The position numbers were made by a program, and so were the translations under genes. Of a DNA stretch of 64,000 nt, positions 56,006-64,000 are shown in pieces. Within the stretch, counting starts at the first letter, position 1; the number at the start of each line of letters is the position of its first letter. The notes below the pieces were generated by a model, which was given only the letters and a program-made list of their open reading frames with translations, ran no database searches and was not told where the DNA came from. The stretch comes from Gloeopeniophorella convolvens (Eukaryota; Basidiomycota; Agaricomycetes; Russulales): the NCBI GenBank assembly GCA_022496205.1, contig WTXD01000040.1:1-64000 (forward strand), read 5' to 3'.

Positions 56006-57707
56006 GGCGAATCCCCAGAATTTCGTGCGTGGCTTAATCATACCCTTCCTCCGTAGTCTGATCCCAGATAGGACCGCCCAAAAGTTCTCAGTAGACTTGA
56101 TGTGGGCTTCAACAGTCTTGTCTGGTATCATCATTCCTCTGTCCTTAATTCCCTCATAGACCACATCTCTGCGTCATTCTATACGTGCTCGCCACTGCGC
56201 CAGGACAATTATGTTTCATATCGTACTCGCTTTGATATCGCCTTGAAGGTCTGATGTCGCTACGAGTTGGTCTCGTGTAGCATTTTCCGTACAGTATATT
56301 ATTACTTTTAGGCCACCGTTGTAACTCTGAACATAGGCTAAGTCTGCTTGTTTGCTTTGCTTACTGTAATCCCAAGTGTTTTCTTCGGAGCTGTCGATGA
56401 GGTTTGCCGGCGCGCGTTGCCGACATTTCAATCAGGCAGTTTGATCTCTCTCGATCGCCTTGACGTTCCGCCCCCGGATGCGCGCGTATACATTCTGTTC
56501 GTTTTCCCTGTTTCCACCGTGTCCACAACCGTTGATTTGAAGCAGGCAGGTGTCCTCCGCGCATCACGCATCACGCCGCATTTGATTTTGCGGTGGCTTG
56601 CCCTCTTCTCTGCTCTTCTCAAACTGCCTGGCGAGCTGTATGCCAAGAAGGTCGTGGCAAGCAGTCCCAGGGTTGATCTTCTCGTAGCCTATCACGCTTG
56701 GCAATTCCAACGAAAGTCCGCAAATAGCCGACACGACGTTCGGAATGCGGGGCGAGTTGTTCCTGAACAATCGGAGAGCAGCGGTGGGAAGGTGCGCTTG
56801 CGCCGGGTCCGGGTGCTTGAGCGGTGCCTTCATGGCCTCCTTGAGGGCGCTGACTCAAAATGACGTAGGAACATCGTGCGACAGGCTTGCGGTGACTCGG
56901 GAGGCGTGGAAACAGGAAAAGAGGATAGACTGGTTAAAATTCGGTTCGGGTACGCATTCGCTTCACGCTCCGCCTGAATGGGTCTGCGAGTTCATCTAGA
57001 CTTGGCTTCCTACTTGGCTCTAAATGGCAGATCAGAGTCGAGGGGCTCGTGCAAACCGCCAGTCCGCCGGGACGGAGAAGCCATGTACGTGCCTGCATGG
57101 ACATGTTCTAGGTCCTCTGCGATATGAACCTCATCTCAGATTTATCCCCTCCAGACCCTACCATTGGCAGATCACTCGATGGTAACCATCACATGTCTTC
57201 CGTCTGTGCGCGCAAAACTGTCCCAGTCGGTTCACGCTGCAGGGAAGTCTTCCTATGGTCGCGCGAGTAGCACGCGCACCGTGTCCAGACCACAGAGCCC
57301 AACCGCTTTCATTCGCCTCGCATGTTCTGGTGCGGGCGTCTGATTTAGGACATCCTCGGCCAATGGTCGTTACCTTCTTCTGGTCTCGCTGTCCCAACTA
57401 GCCACGCCGTGGAACACCCGGTCTGTCCACTTCCACGCAGCACCGGCGCTATTGCCTCCTAACTTTATAAAACCCTAAACGAGGGTGTCTGGGCTAGACT
57501 GGACTTTATCTCCGTCGCGGACCTTTCCGCCGTGTAAGGTACTTGTTGTGCCGGCGCAAGGGCTGGACTGCACCCTATTCCGCGTTTGTACTTCACTGGC
57601 AGCACCTGGCACCGTTCTCCCCTCTATTCTAGCGTCAAGCCACTTCCATCGCTGACCTTCCCCATCGCAAAGCCGCCTCTGGTTAGCACTAAACCCTCAC
57701 CTCCACC
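56006..57707. other. Mostly non-coding spacer
   Basis: About 1.7 kb. A minus-strand 89-codon frame at 56564-56833 (MKAPLKHPDPAQAHLPTAAL) overlaps a longer plus-strand frame; neither has known motifs. A TATAAAA word at 57466-57472 lies about 240 bp before the next gene and may be its core promoter if the leader is long or spliced. Confidence 0.35.
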
Positions 57708-58663
57708 ATGTCGCGAAGATCAAGCTACCAGCTACGCCCACCACCAAAGGAAGTCTTCCCGGAAGCGACGCACGGGCCCGGAGGACTGCAAGCAACGACA
57801 CTTTTTTGGGATGTTGGCATTTTGTTTCACAAGGGGTCGCATGCAGGGGCCAGAGTTGGGAACAGATTCGAAGTATTCGATTGTATTATGACGCGTGAGT
57901 CTTCTGAGGCTTGTGTGACGTTGGAGCCCGGCTGACGAGGTACATTTATACAGATGTCAGCGATAGACTCAACGCAGTGAGTGTTCAGCCCCTTGCCGAG
58001 TAGCGACCATATCACTCCTTGTAACAGCTCTCTTGCGCTGCATACTGACGCGCCTATTCGCTGCAGCCTCCCAACACCTCATACTGGAGGCGCATTCCTA
58101 CACCAGGAAGTCTCTTCTCCCTTTCTGACCCAACCGCGACCTTCACGTCAACACCCTATCGCGGCGGGGCGCACCGTGGCCATAGACGCATTCATTCATC
58201 CCCCCGCAACTACACCCCTCAGACACCATCGCCACCCTCCTCATCCGGGGCAGCCGATTATTTCTCACAAGGGCACGCCCATGTACCAATCAGACACGAG
58301 CCTGATCAGCTGGCGTCCGCCGAAAGTGCGATGCACCACGCGTCGGAGGCGGGTCTAGGGCCAGCCCAGAACGACATGTCGCCTGGATCGTCAGTCGACG
58401 GGCAGGCGGGCTATTACCGCGCGGCCGGTCACCCTAGCGCCCCGATGCTCAGCCTCGCGGCACCACTCGAGAACGCCACGCTGCACTTTACGGGGCACAA
58501 TCGGAGGGGCGTGGGCGGCCGCCGCAATAGCACTATCGACACAGCCGACAGCCTCGGCGCGGCCCCCGCAGCGCAAAGGTGGCGCCAGCCAACCTGCAAG
58601 CAGGAAGAAGCTGCAGCGCACCGAAATACGATGCAGGCTCAAGAGAGGGCCATGCCCAGTTGA
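57708..58663 (+). CDS. Orphan protein with disordered C-terminal half
   Basis: Unrecognised. The start at 57708 gives MSRRSSYQLRPPPKEVFPEA. A compact conserved-looking segment follows (LQATTLFWDVGILFHKGSHA, then GARVGNRFEVFDCIMT). Two short introns (donors near 57895 and 57978, both gtgagt) lead through VSDRLNA to NTSYWRRIPTPGSLFSLSDP. The last ~190 residues are Ser/Pro/His/Ala-rich and lack a visible fold, with a Gln-rich end. The aromatic, hydrophobic N-terminal part looks like a small folded domain. No signal peptide. It is convergent with MRPL25, 290 bp away. Confidence 0.5.
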
Positions 58664-58953
58664 TGCGCGTGTGCGCCTTCGATCACGGCCGCAGTAGGGG
58701 AGGACGGGCAGCAGGCAGCTATATGAGCGGCGATTGCAGGAGGAGGGGCGAGGATGATTACACGGCGCAATTCTCGCCGCGACAGGAGCTGGGCTACGTG
58801 GCACCCCGTCCAATCCCAGACTCGCGGAGATAGCAGTTTCGTGAGGAATATGACATTCTCTAAGGACACTGCTGGTGTCGCATGTCCTATATACCAACGG
58901 GAGCGGCGGGGTGCAGCGTGTCGCACACACCGGTGCCAGTCTAGACCCTCCTA

Positions 58954-59721
58954 CTAGAAGGGCAGCTTCTGCGTCTTCCGCAGCGCACTCGTCCTGCGCG
59001 CCAGCGGGAGCGGCTTGCCCTTCGCACGGTACTATAGCAGCCAGAGAGCAATGGAAGCGCAGCATCAGCGAGGGAACGGCGCACACCACGGCGCAGCGGG
59101 GGCACGCACCGCCTTGAAGCGCTCCACGCGCTTGTCCATGTCCCGCACGAGCATCTTGGTGCGCGCGGTGCGCCGCTCGCGCACACGCTCCCACTTGTGG
59201 CCCTTGAACATACGCTTCTTGCCCGCGTACAGACGGTTCCCCGTGTCCGCGCCCGCGATCGCGCGCGCCCGCACCGCGCCTTCCCACTCCACAGGCCCAG
59301 CCCACACGCCGCTCTGCGCTTCTGGCGCCGGTGCCGCGTGCAGGGCTAGCCCACCGCTGACTTCCACGGGAGAATGTTCTGTGGGCTTCGGGGCGGCCGC
59401 CACCGCCACCGCGAGCTGCGCCGCGCCGAGCTTCGGGCCCGGCGGGAGGAGGTGCAGCGTGCCGCTGGCACGCGCGGCCTTGATGAGGTCCGCCTGGCGG
59501 CGGAGCGAGTACTTGGGCGGGGCCCAGCGGCCGGTGTTTGGGTTTTTGTGCGGTACGAACGGGTTTGGGACGGTGCTCCGGGGGCCCAGCGCGTCCGCTG
59601 GCCGCTGGGGAAGGAGGTTCGGGGTGGGCTGGCCAGCTGGCGCGGCGGACGGTGCGCGTACTGCGCGCGGGAAAAGCTCGCGCACCCTGAAACGCTGTAC
59701 TGCGCGGAGAGATTGGGACAT
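58954..59721 (-). CDS. MRPL25: Mitochondrial large-subunit ribosomal protein mL59
   Basis: A component of the fungal mitochondrial 54S subunit (mL59, called MrpL25 in yeast). The start MSQSLRAVQRFRVRELFPRA looks like a basic mitochondrial presequence. Then come NPFVPHKNPNTGRWAPPKYS, LRRQADLIKAARASG and LHLLPPGPKL. The hallmark LYAGKKRMFKGHKWERVRER follows. The open frame runs on to 59065, but a GT donor after RVERFKA (about 59107) and an acceptor ctatag (about 59033) add a final exon. That exon reads YRAKGKPLPLARRTSALRKT and ends QKLPF, a basic tail typical of the family. GC content is very high here and in the next gene. Confidence 0.82.
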
Positions 59722-60006
59722 CCTGTGCGCGGCGACGAGGCGAGAGCTGGGGACGACAAAAGGGCCAGTTTCAGAGAGAGCGCGAGTTGGCGGCGACGGA
59801 CGCCGCGGTCCCCCCCCGCGGATCACGCGCGCACGTGCCCGATTTCGTACTCGCTGGCGCTGGGTCGCTGAAACGCACCTATAACAAGTCGTATTAACTC
59901 TGGCTTAAGCTCAAGCCCTAATGCATTGATGGCGCGCAAAGCACGTATACGATAGCGGTATATGTACGAGGTTCTGATGCGGCACTATGTAGCCGCGGCA
60001 ACAAAG

Positions 60007-61489
60007 CTATGCTCTGCCCTCCAGGGCCGCAAGGCTCTGATCGTACCGCCTGATCAGAAGCCGCTGCACCCACCCACCCGCCGGGAAACCCCTGCTGCCC
60101 TCATCGTGCAGGTGTACCGCAAATATCTTCTGCAGGCGCTGATCCAGCCCGCCGCCCTCCTCCATCCCCAGCCCGGGCATCCACTCGCCGCCGCGCGGGT
60201 CGCGCGCGAACGGGTCGGGCAGCCGGTTCGCCAGCCCGCACTGCGCGCGGCCGTCCGAGAAGCAGAACGGCAGGATCTGGAACGCGGGCAGGGACTCGGC
60301 GACGAGCCGCGGCCAGAGCGCGTCGTACAGCCGCGCGCCCCAGTCCGCGGGTGAGCGTGGCCGTGGCGACGTCGCGAGGATGTGGAACGCCTCGCAGAGG
60401 TACGGCGAGTGCTGGAAGAAGCGCATGAGCGCGCCCGTCTGCGGGTGGCGGCTCTTGTCTGCGGGGCAGGTCAGACCGCCCGCGCGGCACACCATCGCCC
60501 AAGAAGGGCAGCGCACCGTAGTTGCAGTCCCACTGCGTCACAAACTCGTGCTCGAGCAGCGGCGCGAGGTCGCGCGTCAGCAGGCTGTCCATGTCGACCC
60601 ACACGCCGCCCTCGCGCCACAGCACCAGCAGCCGGAGCAGCTCCGCGCCGCCGGCCTTCACGAGCGCGCTGCCCTCGAGCCCCGTGCCCCGCGCGAGCAG
60701 CGCATAGTCCGCAACGCGCACCTCGAGCGCATCGTGGTGCGCCGCGAGGTAGCGCTGCAGCAGCGCGTCGCCGCGCACGTCGCGGTCGGACCACACGACG
60801 AGCCGCGCGCTGCCCGGCGCCTGCGTCGCGAGGAACGACCTGAGCAGCGCCTCCTGTCGCGCGTCGAACGGTGCGCGGCGCGCGGGCCAGAACGAGTGGA
60901 ACGCGGTGCGGGCCTGCGCAGGCGCGGGCACGGGCGCATCCGGCGGCGCGCGCACCGTCCCGGCAAAGTCGTAGCAGTCGACGCCGAGGCGCAGCAGCAC
61001 GCCCGCGTGGAGGTCCGTGCGGCGCGCGCCGAACACGCGCTCCGAGACGTTGTAGAGCGGGCTCGCGCGGGCGGGCGCGAAGCAGCCGTGCAGCGGCGGC
61101 GGGGGCGTACGCGGGGGCTCCCACCGGCGGCGCGGGTAGAACGCGAGCATCAGGTACGGGTCGAAGGTCGCGAAGAGCCAGCGGTGCGCGAAGAAGGCGG
61201 CGGCGAACAGCGCGGCGAGCAGCGGGAGCGCGACGCGCGGCTGGAGGAACGCGGGCCACGGCGCGACGGACCAGCGGGCGCGTGGGCGGCGCGGCGGGCG
61301 CGGGGCGGGCGCGGGCTCGGGGGAGAACATGTACGGCGAGGAGTGGGACTCGGGGGGCTGGGAGGAGGTCGAGGTGCGATGGCGCGCGGCGGGGGATGGG
61401 GATGCTGAGGTGGGGCTCGTTGGCGAGCTGAACGATGTGTTCTGCACCCGACGCTGCGGGTGTTCGCGTTCGGCTCTTGATTGAGCCAT
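60007..61489 (-). CDS. GT32-type glycosyltransferase, type II membrane protein
   Basis: A Golgi-type glycosyltransferase with the fold of alpha-1,6-mannosyl/alpha-1,4-galactosyl transferases (DXD sugar-binding domain). A cytosolic Pro/Ser/Arg-rich N-terminus of about 80 residues precedes a membrane anchor (PLLAALFAAAFFAHRWLFA). The catalytic part includes LVVWSDRDVRGDALLQRYLA, LVKAGGAELLRLLVLWREGG and the DXD motif VWVDMDSLLTRDLAPLLEHE. A very short intron (34 bp, about 60455-60488, gtgtgc to cgcag) joins LGD to KSRHPQTGALMRFFQHSPYL. The second exon ends LQKIFAVHLHDEGSRGFPAG and LAALEGRA. The intron length is unusually small but the frame and motifs require it. GC content is extreme. Substrate unknown. 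Confidence 0.78.
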
Positions 61490-62239
61490 GTTACGCTGTC
61501 AGCGCTTCAGTAGGCCGCGCTGGTGGTACACAGGATAGAGACCGGTGGCCCTATAGAGCAGTAAGTATAGAGCCAAGTTCTGTGTGATGGCAACAACAGA
61601 CAGCGGAACGAGTACACTGAGCCCGAATCTGGCCATGACCGTGCCTACGCACTTTAGCACGCGGTCTCCGCTGCAGAGGCGGTGTTGTACGAGTTTTTGA
61701 TGTGGACAGGATCAGTCTCACAAGAACCTCCGTCGTACAAGGAATGAACAACAGGTCCCGCGCTAACCTCCAAAGCGGGCAGGCGATTTGCCCATTGCAA
61801 GGTGAACACGCCAACAAAATGAATGTATTGAACTTGACCAACAACATCCGTCTCGTCGGCACATCCACACACGACCAGACCCAACCCCGGCAACACATCC
61901 CAGCCGCCGCTCCAAACCACCATCCGGTATCAACTAGCGTAATCATATCAAAGGCAAGGCGTGAAGCAGGTGTGAGAACGAGACGAAAGAGGAAAAACAC
62001 CAAGCGGGTGTAGGAGACGCCCACCACCCCCCTGGTCGGCGGAATAGTTAAACATCAGAGAAGATTGGTAAGAAAAGGGCATACTGCCTCCTTCAGCAAG
62101 GATCGTTCACGAGAAAAGACCGGAAAGCCGATGGGAGCGGTGTGCAACGAGAAAGCCGACCGTTATGATTGCGCTGTGATTACCGGAAAGAAAGCGTGAA
62201 GAGGTGACGGGTCCAGGATCCCCCCCCTCCTCACGCAGC
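61490..62239. other. Spacer between GT32 gene and DHH1
   Basis: About 750 bp, holding the GT32 promoter and the DHH1 3' end. A minus-strand frame at 61551-62027 is open but lacks motifs and sits where a long 3' untranslated region is expected. Confidence 0.4.
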
Positions 62240-63902
62240 TCATCGCTGAGCGACGGGAACTGGCCCTCGTGGGGCCGCTGCTGGGACCTGGCCGGCGAAC
62301 TGTCGTGGAGGTTGTGCGGCACCTCCGTTTTGCCTTGCGCCAGGCTGTCCGTTCGTCTGGTAGACTGGTTGTTGAGCGTGAGCTTGCTGGCGTGGGGGTG
62401 CTGGCTGAGGTTGGGGCTGGGGACGCGGTGCGGCAGCCTGCTGCTGCTGCTGCTGTTGTTGTTCGGGTTTCTGCGCGATCGGCTCGTCGATAGAGCCAGG
62501 TGCGACGTAGAGGCCCTTGTCGATATGCTGTGGAATTGGCTGAATCTCTGTGCCTAGCTCCTGCTCAATCTTGTACAGGTTGAAGCGGTCTTCATATGTT
62601 ACGAGATTGATGGCAATACCAAGGTGACCAAAGCGGCCAGAGCGGCCAATTCGGTGGAGATACGTCTCAGAGTTCTTGGGAAAGTCAAAGTTGATGACGA
62701 CGTTGACCGCCTGGATGTCGATACCACGGGTGAGGAGATCTGAGCAGACGAGATTCCGGCAGACGCCATTGCGGAAGTCGTGGAAGACACGGTTGCGATG
62801 TGACTGGAGCATCTTTGCGTGCGAGTAGAAACATGAGTAGCCCAGCTCCGTGACCTTCTTGGCCAAGAGCTCGACACGGTTGGTTGAGTTACAGAAGATT
62901 ATAGACTGGTTGATTTGCAGCTATGAAGATGCGGGTCAGCTGGACCGAAGAGAAACCACAGAAAGTGCCCAAACCTTAGAGAAGAGGGTGTTGAGACAGT
63001 GGACCTTCTGCCGCTCCTCGACATAGGCGTAATATTGGGTCACACCCCGCAGTGTAAGTTCATCCATGAGATTAATCTCGTGAGGAGAGTTCATATGCTT
63101 GTCCTATCGGCGAGTCAGCTGATCGCGCGGCGAACACGCTGCTTGACGTACACACCTTGAAATCTTTTACGATAAGGGGGAATGTAGCAGAAAAGAGCAT
63201 GACCTGCCGGGTCTTGGGGAGATATGAGAGGAGCTGTTCCATGACGGGGGAGAACTCGGGCGAGAGGAGCTTGTCGGCTTCGTCCATCACAAAGATGGGG
63301 CATTCGCTGAAATCGGCGACGCTCTTGCCCGCAAGATCGAGGATTCGGCCGGGTGTGCCCACGAGGACATGCACAGCTTCTGATAGTCGGAGAATGTCGT
63401 CTTTGAGCGTGGTGCCGCCAGTGGTGACCATGACCTGGATGCCCATGTGTTTGCCGAGGATTTTGCAGACCTGGCTGGTCTGCAGAGCCAGCTCACGCGT
63501 CGGCACGAGGACGAGGGCCTGGATTTTGTTCTTGTTGACATCGACTTGTTGTAAGGAGGGGATGACGAAGGCAGCGGTCTTCCCTGTGCCGTTCTTCGCG
63601 CGTGCGAGGACGTCGCGCTTTGTGAGGGCGATAGGAATGGCCTCTTCTTGGATGGGGGAAGGCTTTTCGAACCCGGCTTCGAAAATGCCCATGAGAAGTT
63701 CGCGGCGGAGGAACATGTCCTCGAATTCGAGGCCCTTGGTGGCCTTGACATCATCTGTTTGGGGGCGTTCGTCGCGGGGAGGTGGGCGGAGACCTTGGCG
63801 CCAGTTATCGGCGGGGCTGTGTCATATTTTTCAGCGGCGCATGAACGGGGAATCAAAGGCTACTCACGGCGCTGTAGAGGAGGAACGTGTTGATTGGGAC
63901 AT
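62240..63902 (-). CDS. DHH1: DEAD-box RNA helicase Dhh1 (DDX6)
   Basis: A cytoplasmic helicase of P-bodies that promotes mRNA decapping and translational repression. Exon 1 is [11 protein letters not shown]. Then [40 protein letters not shown] and the Q motif [15 protein letters not shown]. Motif I is [15 protein letters not shown], Ia [11 protein letters not shown], Ib [22 protein letters not shown] and III LFSATFP. The C-terminal lobe has [38 protein letters not shown] and [15 protein letters not shown]. The end is a low-complexity tail with eight Gln, Pro-Gln repeats and VPVAQR. Four introns. Everything is in frame and of normal size (about 500 residues). Confidence 0.95.
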
Positions 63903-64000
63903 TTATGGAGCGGAGGGTGGTAGAAGAGATATAGGCGGGCGGGATATAAGGCGCGGACGGGATGATGGCCAAAGCGAATTGTTTGACGACGGAAACTGGC

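Noticed and set aside
58391..59305. 304-codon open frame on the minus strand
   Set aside because: It spans the orphan gene's antisense and the 3' part of mL59 in the wrong frame. Its Ala/Arg/Cys-rich composition is typical of a GC-driven shadow.
60380..61408. 342-codon open frame on the plus strand
   Set aside because: Antisense to the GT32 gene. It is almost all Arg, Ala, Glu and Gly, an effect of extreme GC content.
61551..62027. 158-codon minus-strand frame downstream of DHH1
   Set aside because: Cys-rich, without a signal peptide match or domain. It lies where the DHH1 3' untranslated region is expected.
1..64000. CRISPR array, bacterial operons or viral genes
   Set aside because: No spaced direct repeats and no viral proteins were seen; gene structure is eukaryotic throughout.

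Overview
The window looks like nuclear DNA of an intron-dense filamentous basidiomycete, most likely an Agaricomycete (polypore-like). Almost every gene is split by short GT-AG introns of about 45-65 bp. Housekeeping genes are packed close together. Between them lie gene-poor stretches with a Helitron relic, lineage-restricted membrane-protein families and tandem glycosidase genes. No bacterial operons, CRISPR arrays or prophage signals were seen. All spliced coordinates below are spans from the inferred start codon to the inferred stop codon, read by eye.

Layout. 1-2.8 kb: decayed Helitron Rep/helicase, minus strand, cut by the window edge. 3.7-10.6 kb: cytochrome P450 (-), Golgi-ER SNARE Sec20 (+), F-box protein (+). 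11.3-16.7 kb: two tandem secreted GH47 alpha-mannosidases (+). 16.8-19.9 kb: oligosaccharyltransferase subunit Swp1/ribophorin II (-), tRNA-Cys (-) and proteasome subunit Rpn3 (+), with the tRNA inside the shared divergent promoter. 20.2-23.0 kb: alpha/beta hydrolase (-) and complex I assembly factor NDUFAF2-like (+). 23.0-25.3 kb: gene-poor, with decayed coding-like duplications. 25.3-35.8 kb: two members of a large multi-span membrane-protein family of unknown function (+), flanking a set of small Pro/Lys-rich minus-strand genes. 36.1-44.7 kb: DENN-type Afi1 protein, a coiled-coil protein and the COPI alpha subunit (all -). 45.1-52.4 kb: XPG/FEN-like nuclease (+), LIM-domain protein (-), GID-complex subunit Fyv10/MAEA (+). 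52.4-55.1 kb: gene-poor. 55.1-58.7 kb: two orphan genes (+). 58.9-63.9 kb: mitochondrial ribosomal protein mL59, a GT32-type glycosyltransferase and DEAD-box helicase Dhh1 (all -).

Functional themes. Several neighbours serve the secretory pathway (Sec20, Swp1, GH47 mannosidases, COPI alpha, Afi1, GT32). Others serve protein quality control (Rpn3, Fyv10, an F-box protein) or mitochondria (NDUFAF2-like, mL59). The least explained part is the 25-36 kb segment. There, two short minus-strand genes share a Pro-rich C-terminus and intron positions, and they sit between two diverged paralogues of a large membrane protein.
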